Positions 1-8,731 are shown, numbered from the stretch's first letter. The stretch is 64,000 nt of DNA from Anaeromyxobacter sp. (GCA_016718565.1 JADKCZ010000002.1:682001-746000), one strand, 5' to 3'. Numbers and translations are program-made. Notes: a model not told the origin generated them from the letters alone.

Positions 1-126
1 TGCGCGACCAGATGCCCGGGCGGCGGCGAGGCGCCCACGGAGCTCGTCGAGCAGGCCGATCGGGCGCTCTACGAGGCCAAGCGCGCCGGCCGAAACCGGG
101 TGGAGGCCGGCAACCCGCGGGCCTGA
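1..126 (+). CDS. C-terminal end of a GGDEF (diguanylate cyclase) protein, partial
   Basis: The frame open from base 1 to the TGA at 124-126 encodes 41 residues ending ADRALYEAKRAGRNRVEAG. This matches the last helix of GGDEF domains, where the consensus is ADxALYxAKxxGRNRV. GGDEF domains make cyclic di-GMP from two GTP. The catalytic GGDEF loop and any sensor domain lie upstream of the window, so activity cannot be judged. The assignment rests only on this conserved end motif, which is quite distinctive. Confidence 0.85.
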   Translation, partial: CATRCPGGGEAPTELVEQADRALYEAKRAGRNRVEAGNPRA

Positions 127-277
127 AGGGGGAAGGGCCGGGCGCCCCGCCCTCGTGGACGAGGACGTGCAGGTGGTGGCGCACCCGGAGCCGACGGCGG
201 AGGGGACAGGGTGATCCGGCCGGGCCGAGGCTGGGGGAAGCGGTGCCGGATGCGGTGGAAGCGGTGCCGGGAAGCGG

Positions 278-975
278 GAGGCCCCGTCCCAGAGAAGTTG
301 TCGTGGCGCACCCGGCACGCCCGCGTACACCGAACGTATCGTGCGTCGCGAGGCCACCGACCAACTGGAGGCGCGGCTCCTCAGGCGACCATGCGACGGC
401 GAAGCGGGTCCTCGCTCGACCGATTCCGGCTGGAGCCGCCGCCGGTGGCGGGTCTGCGCCAGCACCACCAGGCGAGGCGCAGCGGCGCATCGCCTCATGA
501 TGCTGGGCAGGTCCGGAACCTGAGCCGTCAGGCGCTCGATGCGCAGGCCACCCCGCACCACTGGCGCATCCCGTAGGTCCCGTCCGGGAAGACCACCTCC
601 CGCGCTCCGGCCTTGAAGGAGCTCCAGGCCTCTCGGTACTCCGCCAGGAAGGCCTTGAGCCGCCCGATGGCCTCCACGCGCTTCCACTTGTCCCGACTGG
701 CCACGCGTGGCTTCAGGCCCCGCCGCGGCTCGGGTCCGCGGAAACGTCTCTGGGACGGGGCCCCGAAGCAGCGTCGCGAGATGAGGTAGGTGACGCCGGG
801 CAGCACTTGTCGCGGTGCGGTCATGTACCTTCGGCATCGCACGGAGCGTACCGGAGGCCAGCCCGAGTGGTTCAGATGGGTTGGAGCGATGGCTGGCGCT
901 TGCTGGTCCGCGCCGCGGACCAGAGGGTCCGCGGAGACGTCTCTGGGACGGGGCTTCCGGCTGGGACGGGGCTTC
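278..975 (-). mobile_element. Remnant A: REP-bounded fragments of a Y1 (REP-associated) transposase element
   Basis: The left edge (278-295) carries GGCCCCGTCCCAGAGA. Its inverse TCTCTGGGACGGGGCC occurs at 746-762 and again, slightly changed, near 940-957. Between the first pair lies the 3' part of a transposase gene on the minus strand; between the second and third lies its 5' end and upstream DNA. A perfect 10-bp palindrome, CTGGTCCGCG/CGCGGACCAG, sits at 903-923 just before the last copy. The segment 278-764 recurs at 1778-2264, and 775-957 recurs at about 3276-3460. These palindromes look like REP sequences, which RAYT-type Y1 transposases are known to mobilise. The element lacks most of the transposase and cannot be autonomous. 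Confidence 0.6.
528..824 (-). pseudogene. Y1/RAYT transposase remnant A (N- and C-terminal pieces joined across a REP)
   Basis: The minus strand reads MTAPRQVLPGVTYLISRRC, which resembles the start of Y1 transposases of this group. It then passes through the REP palindrome and continues with KWKRVEAIGRLKAFLAEYRE and GTYGMRQWCGVACA, which resembles the C-terminus. The central part of the family, with the HUH motif and catalytic tyrosine, is missing. The protein would be about 98 residues where the family has roughly 200 or more. Family assignment is from memory of the terminal motifs. Confidence 0.55.
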
Positions 976-1134
976 CGGGCTTCCGTCGTTGGTGGCGGAC
1001 TCTCTGTCGCACCCGCGCCGGTTCACCGCGCGGAGTCGCCCTCACCGGGCTGAGACAACGGGGCGCTTGCCGGACCCGGATCAGAGGCCGACCCTGAGTC
1101 GCAGGGTAGCTTCGTGAACTGCAAGGAGGTCGCC

Positions 1135-1728
1135 ATGATCCGTCGCAGCCCCGCCGTTCCCGTCGCCAGGTCACCGCGGCTCACCAGGGCAGGTCCCCTC
1201 GCAGTGCTCGCCTCCGCGCTGCTCGTGGCAGCGGCCTGTGGCTCCAGCAAGGACACGCCCGAGATCACTCCGATCACGGGCACCTTCGATGTCACCTCCA
1301 TCGACTGCAACGGTATGGCAGCAGGGGTGCCGGCCGATCTCACGGCGCGCATCGTGTCGGGGAGGAGCTACACCTTTGCGTTCAATGCCGATGGCAGCAG
1401 GATGACCGTCGCGTTGGCCGACCCTTCATGCACCTGGGGCATTTCTCACAATGTGGCTTACAACTCCGACACGAGGTTCAGCGTCACCGAAGTCGGGTCA
1501 TTCGCCTGTGCCCCATCGGCGGCAGCCTGCGCTGCGCTCATCGCCGTCGAGAATCCCGGCGACCTAGACATCTGCGGGAAGGTGGCCAGCACCTTTTCGA
1601 CCGCCCTCGATCATGGCACCGTCCCGCAGAGCACCGGTGGAACGATGATCCTGAGCTTGGTTGGCGACACAGCGTGCAGCCAGAACGGTGGGACCAATCC
1701 CTTGAGGTTCGTCCTGACGCGGCGATAG
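1135..1728 (+). CDS. Lipoprotein of unknown function (197 aa)
   Basis: The ATG at 1135 is preceded by AAGGAGGT at 1123-1130, which decides this start over an in-frame GTG at 1114. The product has a twin-arginine-like basic N-terminus, a hydrophobic segment and a lipobox LVAAAC with Cys at about residue 35, so it is probably a lipid-anchored envelope protein. Six further cysteines suggest disulfides in the periplasm. No domain was recognised. It resembles in length, lipobox and layout the lipoprotein at 13860-14378, but I could not align them convincingly. It lies between two nearly identical repeat copies (278-764 and 1778-2264). Confidence 0.8.
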   Translation: MIRRSPAVPVARSPRLTRAGPLAVLASALLVAAACGSSKDTPEITPITGTFDVTSIDCNGMAAGVPADLTARIVSGRSYTFAFNADGSRMTVALADPSCTWGISHNVAYNSDTRFSVTEVGSFACAPSAAACAALIAVENPGDLDICGKVASTFSTALDHGTVPQSTGGTMILSLVGDTACSQNGGTNPLRFVLTRR

Positions 1729-1777
1729 ATCGCGGCTGGTTACCGCCCGCCCGGCGGGAGAAGCGCGGGCGGTCCAG

Positions 1778-2281
1778 GAGGCCCCGTTCCAGAGAAGTTG
1801 TCGTGGCGCACCCGGCACGCCCGCGTACACCGAACGTATCGTGCGTCGCGAGGCCACCGACCAACCGGAGGCGCGGCTCCTCAGGCCACCATGCGGCGGC
1901 GAAGCGGGGCCTCGCTCGACCGATACCGGCTGGACCCGCCGCCGTTGGTGGGTCTGCGCCAGCACCACCAGGCGAGGCGCAGCGGCGCTTCGCCTGATGA
2001 TGCTGGGCAGGTCCGGAACCTGGACCGTCAGGTGCTCGATGCGCAGGCCGCCTCGCACCACTGGCGCATCCCGTAGGTCCCTTCCGGGAAGGCCACCTCC
2101 CGCGCTCCGGCCCTGAAGGTTCTCCAGGCCTCCCGGTACCCCACCAGGAAGGCCTTGAGCCGCCCAATGGCCTCCACGCGCTTCCACTTGTCCCGACTGG
2201 CCACGCGCGGCTTCAGGCCCCGCCGCGGCTCGGATCCGCGGAAACGTCTCTGGGACGGGGCCCCCTGGGACGGGGCCCCCG
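1778..2281 (-). mobile_element. Remnant B: second copy of the REP-bounded Y1 transposase fragment
   Basis: Bases 1778-2264 repeat 278-764 with no length change. By hand I count about 27 differences over 487 bp, so roughly 94 percent identity. The copy begins with GGCCCCGTTCCAGAGA and ends in TCTCTGGGACGGGGCCCC followed by a second GGGACGGGGCCCCC unit. Only the transposase C-terminal module is present; the 5' module seen in remnant A is absent. The two copies are offset by exactly 1500 bp in direct orientation and flank the lipoprotein gene. Confidence 0.65.
2028..2281 (-). pseudogene. Y1/RAYT transposase C-terminal fragment, remnant B
   Basis: The minus strand encodes KWKRVEAIGRLKAFLVGYRE followed by GAREVAFPEGTYGMRQW and a stop at 2028. 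It is the counterpart of the C-terminal piece in remnant A. The open frame runs on upstream through unrelated antisense sequence, so only the part up to the REP at about 2281 is transposase-derived. No catalytic motif is left. Confidence 0.5.
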
Positions 2282-2384
2282 CTCGCGCAATCTCGCGCAG
2301 CGGCTCCCGGCGACCCTGTAGCCTCCGTGCCGTGTAGCCTCCGAGCCGTTGCCCGCGGCCCCAAGCCATGCCAGCGTCCGCCGC

Positions 2385-3098
2385 ATGGCCCGAACGACCG
2401 CCGTTTCGCCCGCCGCCTTCCGGGGCTTCGCCGACGCCCAGGGCGACTTCTTCCTCGCGCTCGCGCTCCACAACGACCGCGACTGGTTCGGGGCCCACCG
2501 CGCCGAGTACGAGGCCGGCTGGGCCGCGCCCATGGCGGCGCTGCTCGACGAGGTGCAGCGGGGACTGCGCGGCGCCTACGGGAAGCGGGCGCTCGGCGCG
2601 CCCAAGGTGTTCCGCCTCCACCGCGACGTCCGCTTCAGCAAGGACAAGTCGCCTTACAAGACCCACGTGGCCGGCTGGATCCCGCTGGACGTCGGGGGCA
2701 CGCCCGACCCGGGCGCCACGCCGGCCGCCTTCTACCTGCAGGTGGGGGTGGAGGAGCGCTTCACAGGGAGCGGCTCCTGGATCCTGAGCGGGGACGCGCT
2801 GAAGCGCTACCGGGCCGCCGTGCTGGACCCGAAGCGCGGCGCCGTGCTGGTTCGCCGGCTCGCGGCGCTCAACGCCGATGGCTTCCGGGTCTCGGCCGGC
2901 GCCACGCTGGCGCGCGCGCCGGCCGGGGTGGACCCGGCCCACCCGCGCGCCGAGCTGCTGCGGCTCAAGGGGCTGGTGGTGGATCCCGGAGAGGTGCCGG
3001 CCAGGCTGCTCACCCGGCCCGCGCTGGTGCCCTGGCTCGTCGAGCGCGCCCGCGCCGCCGCGCCGCTGGTGAGCTGGCTCGCCGACCACGTGGCGTGA
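2385..3098 (+). CDS. DUF2461 family protein (TIGR02453-like), 237 aa
   Basis: The product starts MARTTAVSPAAFRGFADAQG and contains FFLALALHNDRDWFGAHRAE followed by KVFRLHRDVRFSKDKSPYKT. These are the signature stretches of the DUF2461 family, whose biochemical role is not established. The length (237 aa) is usual for the family. It has no signal peptide or membrane segment, so it is probably cytoplasmic. The ATG at 2385 is preferred because the family begins close to it; an upstream in-frame TTG at 2349 is possible. It appears monocistronic, between repeat remnants B and C. Confidence 0.85.
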   Translation: MARTTAVSPAAFRGFADAQGDFFLALALHNDRDWFGAHRAEYEAGWAAPMAALLDEVQRGLRGAYGKRALGAPKVFRLHRDVRFSKDKSPYKTHVAGWIPLDVGGTPDPGATPAAFYLQVGVEERFTGSGSWILSGDALKRYRAAVLDPKRGAVLVRRLAALNADGFRVSAGATLARAPAGVDPAHPRAELLRLKGLVVDPGEVPARLLTRPALVPWLVERARAAAPLVSWLADHVA

Positions 3099-3229
3099 AG
3101 CATGGTCAGGGCCGCGGTCTGAATCAGTTTCCAGGAGGCACGCGCTCGGACCAAGACGGCGGGGTGGAGGCCCTACCCGCTGAAGAACACCTTCATGAGG
3201 AGATCAGCGCTATCGAACCTGCCCATGCC

Positions 3230-3480
3230 GGCATGTGCTCGGCCGCAACGGCTTCTTGGTCGCGGTGGCCCCGTCGCGTGATGAGGTAGGTGACGCCGGG
3301 CAGCACTTGTCGCGGTGCGGTCATGCAACTCCGGCATCGCACGGAGCGTGCCGGAGGCCGGCCCGAGTGGTTCAGATGGGTTGGAGCGATGGCAGAGGCC
3401 CGATGGTCCGCGCCGCGGACCAGGCGGTCCGCGGAAACGTCTCTGGGACGGGCCCCCCCGGGACGGGCCCCCCGCGGCCC
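3230..3480 (-). mobile_element. Remnant C: 5' module of the REP/Y1 transposase element
   Basis: About 3276-3460 matches 775-957 closely. It contains the minus-strand start MTAPRQVLPGVTYLITRR (ATG at 3324), its upstream DNA, the palindrome TGGTCCGCG/CGCGGACCA and the REP unit ACGTCTCTGGGACGGG with a repeated GGGACGGGCCCCCC. After about 20 transposase codons the frame runs into unrelated sequence and stops near 3193. This is the complementary module to the one in remnant B; only remnant A has both. Confidence 0.6.
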
Positions 3481-3559
3481 CCCCCCCGGCGGCAATCGGC
3501 CGCGGGGACGGCCGGCGCCCGGGGTTGTGCTGGCGTGGCCCGGGTGACACATAGTGCCC

Positions 3560-4306
3560 ATGCGCCTCCGAACCGCCCGTCTCGCCGCCCCGCTCGTCGC
3601 CGCCCTGCTGGCCCTGCCCGCCGCCGCCCGCGCCGCCACGCCCTGGATCGACCTGGAGACCGGCGGCGCCTGGGGCATCTACAACGACGTGCGCATCCCC
3701 GGGGACTCGGGCACCCCCTTCTCGCTCACCGACGACCTCGCCACCAGCCCGGCGCCCTACACCCGCGTGCGGGTGGGCGTCACCATGGGGCGCCACGAGA
3801 TCTCGGCGCTCTACGCGCCGCTCAGCCTCTCCGCCCAGGGGGTGGCCCCGGCGGACATCGACTTCAACGGCCGCACCTTCGCCGCCGGCGCGCCGCTGCG
3901 CGGCACCTACCGGTTCGACTCCTACCGGGTCGGCTGGCGCTACCGGGTGCTGCAGGGCGGCGCGGTCGACGTGGCGCTGGGCGTCACCGCCAAGATCCGC
4001 GACGCCGCCATCACCGTCTGCGACGCCACCTGCTCGGTCCGCTCCAACACCGGCTTCGTGCCGCTGGCCTCCTTCATGGTGCACTGGCGCTTCGCGGAGC
4101 GCTTCGGCCTGCTCCTCGACGGCGACGCGCTGGCCGGCGGGCCGGGCCGGGCCGAGGACGTCACGCTGGCCCTCACCTGGGAGGCGGCCCCCAACGTCAC
4201 CGCCCGCGCCGGCTGGCGCTTCGTCGAGGGCGGCGCCGACACGGCCTCGGTCTACAACTTCGCCATGATCTCGTACCTGGGGGGCGGCCTGACGGTCCGC
4301 TTCTAG
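3560..4306 (+). CDS. Probable outer-membrane beta-barrel protein (248 aa)
   Basis: An N-terminal signal peptide (MRLRTARLAAPLVAALLALP, cleavage near ARA-AT at about residue 25) is followed by alternating strands such as YTRVRVGVTMGRHEISALYA and YRVGWRYRVLQGGAVDVALG. The chain ends in a strand closing with Phe (GGGLTVRF), typical of outer-membrane barrels recognised by BamA. Two cysteines (VCDATC) could form a loop disulfide. The ATG at 3560 is preferred to the GTG at 3554. Nothing nearby indicates the substrate. The barrel call is inferred from the strand pattern, not from a named family. Confidence 0.75.
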   Translation: MRLRTARLAAPLVAALLALPAAARAATPWIDLETGGAWGIYNDVRIPGDSGTPFSLTDDLATSPAPYTRVRVGVTMGRHEISALYAPLSLSAQGVAPADIDFNGRTFAAGAPLRGTYRFDSYRVGWRYRVLQGGAVDVALGVTAKIRDAAITVCDATCSVRSNTGFVPLASFMVHWRFAERFGLLLDGDALAGGPGRAEDVTLALTWEAAPNVTARAGWRFVEGGADTASVYNFAMISYLGGGLTVRF

Positions 4307-4424
4307 GGCAGGCCCTCCGCCTCGCCGGTCGCAGCAGCGCCAGTTGCCGCGAGGCTCCCGTCAGCCCCAAGATGGGGAACCGAACGCCTTTCCCCCGGTC
4401 CACCGCACCCTCCCAGGAGCCTCC

Positions 4425-4865
4425 ATGCGCCACCTGCACGCCGCCGCCCTCGCCGCCACCCTGCTCCTCTCCGCCTGCGGTGAGTCCGAGGGGGACGAGG
4501 GGGCCACCATGCTGCCCGGTTCGGACTGCCTCTCCTGCCACACCGGCGGCGAGCCAGGGCGCTTCACCGCGGCGGGCACGGTCTTCACGGGCGGGACCGA
4601 CAGCACCGGGGCCGCGGGGGTGACGGTGACGCTGACCGGCAGCGGCGGTGGGCAGTCCGTCACGCTCACCACCAACGCGGTCGGCAACTTCTACACGTCC
4701 GTGGCGCTCACCCCGCCCATCGGCGTGGCGGTGGCGGGGAACGGCGGCAGCGTGGGCCGGCCCTCCCACAACGGCGGGGCCTGCGGTTCGTGCCACGCCC
4801 AGGGCAACCAGGCCGGCGCGCCCAGGCGGGTCCACGTCGGCGCCTGCGGCGCCTGCCACACCTGA
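4425..4865 (+). CDS. Triheme c-type cytochrome lipoprotein with an inserted Ig-like domain
   Basis: The 146-residue product has a lipobox LLSAC (Cys18) and three haem c motifs: CLSCH at about 35-39, CGSCH near 124 and CGACH at the end. Between the first and second motifs lies a segment GVTVTLTGSGG to NAVGNFYTSVALTPP, which resembles carboxypeptidase-regulatory or Ig-like beta folds. It should be an envelope-anchored electron carrier. The start is set by AGGAG at 4415-4419; an upstream in-frame TTG at 4344 lacks this. It lies 118 bp after the barrel gene, so the two may be cotranscribed. Confidence 0.85.
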   Translation: MRHLHAAALAATLLLSACGESEGDEGATMLPGSDCLSCHTGGEPGRFTAAGTVFTGGTDSTGAAGVTVTLTGSGGGQSVTLTTNAVGNFYTSVALTPPIGVAVAGNGGSVGRPSHNGGACGSCHAQGNQAGAPRRVHVGACGACHT

Positions 4866-5074
4866 TCGACCTCCTGGGGTCGCTCCAGGCTCCCGGCCAC
4901 CGCAGGCCGGCCGCCTTCACGTCGGGTGATGTGGGCCCGGCGCGCAGCCTCGGCGCCTCCCGCGCCTGTGGCCCCATGTCTGCGCTGCGTCCGGGTCCCG
5001 CGCCCGCGGCATCCCCTGATCACCCGGCGCGCTGAACACTCGTCGGGAAGCCCGGGGCGTGGATAATGTGACCC

Positions 5075-8026
5075 GTGGCGGAACCACCCAGCACGTCCAG
5101 CGGGACAGCAGGCCCCGGCCAGCGGCGGGGCGCCATCGTGCGCGTCAAGATGCCGTGCGCGACGCTCGACGAGGTGCGGGCGCGCTACCCCGAGCTGAAG
5201 GACCTGCGCTTCCACCTCCGCACCCGCGAGCCGCGCGACACCGGCTCGCGCGTCCGCCTCGAGGCGGCGCTGGCCGGCGGCGACCCCTGCTTCAGCGCCC
5301 ACGCCATCGTCGAGGCCGTCACCACCTCCACCGACCGGCAGCCGGGCGGCTGGACGCTCCGCCTGGCCGCCCTGGACGAGGCCGGTCAGGAGCTGGTGGC
5401 CTGGATGGGCGGCCAGCCGCCGCTCGGCCGGATGGAGGACGCACCCGGCGTGACCCGGCCGCCCGGGGCGCGGCCGCAGCGCGCCGGCCCGCTTGCGCCG
5501 GTGGCAGGGCCCGCCGGCACGCCGGCGCTGACCCCGCCGCCGCTCCACGGCCGGACCTGGACCCCGGGCCCGGCGCTCGGCCCGGCGGATGGCAGCACCA
5601 CCCTGGTCGACGTCCTGCCGCTCCGGACGCCGGCGCCGTTCGCCCCGCCACCCGTCGCTTCTCCACCCGTCGCCGCCCAGCCACCCGCCCGGCCGCAGAC
5701 CACCCCGCCGCCCCTGCCGCGGGGGGCGGCGACCCCGGCGGTCACGCCGCCGCCGGTCCAGGCGCCCGGCCCGGCGCCCGGCCCGCCGCCGTTGCCCCGC
5801 CCGGCGCCCGCGTGGACGGCGCCGCCCCCGCCTGCGCCCCCCATCTCGAGCTCGCCTCCTTCTGCGGCGCGGCCGCCGGTCCCGACGCCCGCCGCGTTCC
5901 CACCCGCAGCCCCGGCCCCCGCCTTCGCCCGCCGGCCGGAGGCGCCGTCGGGCCCGCCTCCCTCGCTGGGGCGACCCGCCTCGGCCGACGGCCCGGTGGT
6001 GGTGGAGGACGTGGTCCCCGAGGCCAGGCCGGTCCTGCTGGGGAGCCGCATCATCGGCATCGACCTCGGCACCACCAACTCCGCGGCCGCCGTGGTCAAG
6101 GGCGGCAAGCCCTTCATCATCCCGTCGCGCGAGGGCTACAGCACCATCCCCTCGGTGGTGGCCGTCTCCGAGAAGGGCGGCCTCATCGTCGGGCACGTGG
6201 CGCGCGACCGGCTGCTCGTCAACCCGCGCGGCACCGTCCACGGCGCCAAGCGGCTCATCGGCCGGCAGTTCCACTCGCCGGTGGTGCGCGACCTGGCCAA
6301 CCGCTTCAGCTACGAGATCGTGGCGGGGCCGCGCGGCGAGGCGGCCGTCAGGCTGGGCGACAAGATCTTCTCGCTGCAGAAGATCTCCTCGATGGTGCTG
6401 GCCCAGGTGAAGCAGCTGGCCGAGCAGTGGCTGGGCGAGGAGGTGACGCGCGCCGTCATCACGGTGCCCGCCTACTACAACGACAACCAGCGGCAGGCGG
6501 TGCGCGCCGCCGGCGCCCTGGCCGGGCTGCAGGTGGAGCGCATCGTCAACGAGCCGACGGCCGCGGCCCTGGCCTTCGCCCACGGCCGCGGCGTCGAGCA
6601 GCGGGTCCTGGTCTACGACCTGGGCGGCGGCACCTTCGACACCTCGGTGCTGGAGCTGCACGGCAACGTCTACGAGGTCATCGCCACCGGCGGCGACACG
6701 TTCCTGGGCGGCGTGGACTTCGACAAGGCCCTGCTCGACGACCTGCTGGCCCGCTTCAAGGCGCAGCACGGCGTCGACTTCGGCGGCGACCGGGTGGCCT
6801 ACCAGCGCATCGCCGAGGCGGCCGAGAAGGCCAAGGTGACCCTCTCCGAGCGGCTCACCACCCAGGTCAACCTGCCCTTCGTCACCGCCGTCGGCTCGCG
6901 GGCCTACGCGCTGCAGGCCACCGTCACCCGCGCCGAGCTGGAGGGGCTGACCCGCGCCCTGGTGGAGCGGACGCTGCGGGTCACCGACGACGTGCTGACC
7001 AGCGCGGGCCTGAAGCCCGCCGACATCGGCGAGGTGCTGCTGGTGGGCGGCCAGAGCCGCATGCCGCTGGTGCGCGGGCTCATCAAGGAGTTCTTCGGCA
7101 AGGAGCCCTGCAAGTCGGTCCACGCCGACGAGGCGGTGGCGCTGGGCGCCGCCATCCTGGCCGACTCGCTCATGGCCTCCGAGGTCGACGCCCCGGTGCT
7201 CCTCGACGTGCTCCCCATGAGCATCGGCATCGGCCAGCCGGGCGGCCGCTTCCACCGGATCATCGAGCGCAACACCACCCTGCCCTGCCGGCGCACCCAC
7301 TCCATCTGGACCTCGGCGCAGCAGGGGCGCACGCTGGCCATCCCGGTCTTCCAGGGCGACCAGGCGCACGCCCAGGAGAACGAGTACCTGGGGACGCTGC
7401 TGGTGGCCGACCTGCCCCACGGCCTGGACGGCGACGTGGTCTTCGACGTCACCTTCACGCTCTCCACCGAGTCGATCCTCACCGTCGCCGCCGAGGAGCG
7501 CGGCACCGCCCGCTCGGTCTCGGTCACCTTCAGCACCCAGGACACGCCCGAGATGGTGCGGCGGCGGCTGGAGGGCGCGCCCGCCGCCGAGGCTCCCCCG
7601 CCGCAGGCGCCCGACCAGGGCGGCTCGGTCTTCCCTCCGCTCGACCGGGCCGGCGAGGCGGCCGCCGGGCTCGGCCCGCGGGGCCCGGTGGGCGACGCGG
7701 TGCTCCCGCCGCGGGATCACGCGACCGGGGCGCTCCCGCCGCTGGACTCCGGTCCCGGCGCGCCCGACCGCTCCCGCACCGAGGGCGGCCTCGACGCCTC
7801 CACCCTCCCCTCGCTCTGGGACGAGCCCACCGCCACCATCGAACCCACCCAGACCGGCCTGTCGCCGCTGCCCCGCCCGGAGCCGCGGCCGCGCCCCGTC
7901 TCGTGGGTCTCGTCGAGGATGGCCACCGGCACGCTCGGCGCCGCGCGGGCCGCCGAGCCGCCACCGGGCCCGCTGGCCCGCCTGGCCAGCTGGTTCCGCA
8001 GCCGCGGGCGGCCCGAGGCGCCCTGA
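5075..8026 (+). CDS. Hsp70/DnaK-type chaperone with N-terminal PilZ-like domain (983 aa)
   Basis: Residues about 325-690 carry every Hsp70 ATPase signature: IGIDLGTTNS, PAYYNDNQRQA, NEPTAAALAF, VYDLGGGTFDTS (near 512) and VLLVGGQSRMP (near 652). A substrate-binding-like region follows to about 830. The C-terminal tail is disordered and lacks the EEVD-type end. The first 115 residues (FHLRTREPRDTGSRVRLEAA to LAALDEAGQELVAWM) resemble the PilZ-like TIGR02266 domain of myxobacteria, and a Pro/Ala-rich linker of about 200 residues joins the two. It starts at GTG 5075. No DnaJ or GrpE gene is adjacent. It is probably a specialised Hsp70, not the housekeeping DnaK. Confidence 0.9.
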   Translation: MAEPPSTSSGTAGPGQRRGAIVRVKMPCATLDEVRARYPELKDLRFHLRTREPRDTGSRVRLEAALAGGDPCFSAHAIVEAVTTSTDRQPGGWTLRLAALDEAGQELVAWMGGQPPLGRMEDAPGVTRPPGARPQRAGPLAPVAGPAGTPALTPPPLHGRTWTPGPALGPADGSTTLVDVLPLRTPAPFAPPPVASPPVAAQPPARPQTTPPPLPRGAATPAVTPPPVQAPGPAPGPPPLPRPAPAWTAPPPPAPPISSSPPSAARPPVPTPAAFPPAAPAPAFARRPEAPSGPPPSLGRPASADGPVVVEDVVPEARPVLLGSRIIGIDLGTTNSAAAVVKGGKPFIIPSREGYSTIPSVVAVSEKGGLIVGHVARDRLLVNPRGTVHGAKRLIGRQFHSPVVRDLANRFSYEIVAGPRGEAAVRLGDKIFSLQKISSMVLAQVKQLAEQWLGEEVTRAVITVPAYYNDNQRQAVRAAGALAGLQVERIVNEPTAAALAFAHGRGVEQRVLVYDLGGGTFDTSVLELHGNVYEVIATGGDTFLGGVDFDKALLDDLLARFKAQHGVDFGGDRVAYQRIAEAAEKAKVTLSERLTTQVNLPFVTAVGSRAYALQATVTRAELEGLTRALVERTLRVTDDVLTSAGLKPADIGEVLLVGGQSRMPLVRGLIKEFFGKEPCKSVHADEAVALGAAILADSLMASEVDAPVLLDVLPMSIGIGQPGGRFHRIIERNTTLPCRRTHSIWTSAQQGRTLAIPVFQGDQAHAQENEYLGTLLVADLPHGLDGDVVFDVTFTLSTESILTVAAEERGTARSVSVTFSTQDTPEMVRRRLEGAPAAEAPPPQAPDQGGSVFPPLDRAGEAAAGLGPRGPVGDAVLPPRDHATGALPPLDSGPGAPDRSRTEGGLDASTLPSLWDEPTATIEPTQTGLSPLPRPEPRPRPVSWVSSRMATGTLGAARAAEPPPGPLARLASWFRSRGRPEAP

Positions 8027-8137
8027 GCCACCCGGCCGCTCTGCCGTGGGCCGGAGCGCCCATCGGCAGGCCGGGCGACGCCGGACGCCGGGTGCGCTAG
8101 GCTCGGGACGTCGTTCGCGACGCTGCTCGCCTCGGGG

Positions 8138-8731
8138 GTGTCCTTGGTCGCCTGCCCAGCCGCCGCCATCGCCGTGGGACTCCTGCTCGCCGCCGCAGCG
8201 GACGCCGGGCCAGTGGCTCCGTCCACCACCTCGGTGGCCCCTGCCAGCCAGCCGGCGGGGCCTGCGCCGGCCGAGGCCGCCGCCGCTGGACCGGCCACCG
8301 GCACGCCCGCTGGCCCCGGCACGGCCCCCGCCACGGGGCGGGCCGAGGCGTCTCCGCCCCTGACCTCCGAGCCGCCCGTCTTCGCCGAGCGTGGCTTCGG
8401 AAAGCCGTCCATGGTGGAGCCCCAGTGCGTCGCTCGCGGGCTGCGCGTGCCGCGCGACCTGATCGACGGGCTCCCCGAGACGACCGCGGTGAAGTTCGCC
8501 ATCCGGCGCGATGGCCTCCCGGACCGCTTCGAGGTGGTGAGTGCCGCGGTCGACGACCGGGTGGCCCAGGCCATCTGGCGGGCCGTCAGCGCCTGCCAAT
8601 GGGTGGCTGGCACCGACCCCCAGGGCCAGCCGATTCCCATGTGGGTCTTCCTCCCGCTCCGCTTCGACCGGAGCCACCTGCCGCGACCAGAGCGGCCGCC
8701 TGCTGGCCCCGAGGGGACTGGAAGCCGATGA
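8138..8731 (+). CDS. Secreted protein with a TonB-C-terminal-like domain (197 aa)
   Basis: A signal-like hydrophobic start is followed by a Pro/Ala-rich stretch to about residue 80. A folded C-terminal domain then reads VKFAIRRDGLPDRFEVVSAA and IWRAVSACQWVAGTDPQGQP. That pattern resembles the TonB C-terminal fold, where a strand-turn-strand is followed by 'A...AV..W.W.PA...G.P'. Two cysteines (about 106 and 157) could pair. No ExbB/ExbD genes are nearby, so a true energy-transducing role is not supported. The start is GTG 8138. Confidence 0.6.
   Translation: MSLVACPAAAIAVGLLLAAAADAGPVAPSTTSVAPASQPAGPAPAEAAAAGPATGTPAGPGTAPATGRAEASPPLTSEPPVFAERGFGKPSMVEPQCVARGLRVPRDLIDGLPETTAVKFAIRRDGLPDRFEVVSAAVDDRVAQAIWRAVSACQWVAGTDPQGQPIPMWVFLPLRFDRSHLPRPERPPAGPEGTGSR

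Noticed and set aside
528..842. Intact small transposase gene
   Set aside because: Only the two ends of a Y1 transposase are present, joined across a REP; the catalytic middle is missing.
4691..8677. Very long minus-strand open frame across the Hsp70 gene
   Set aside because: The antisense peptide is low in complexity (Arg/Gly/His-rich) and has no domains. The plus strand here has an unmistakable Hsp70. Long antisense frames are expected in GC-rich DNA.
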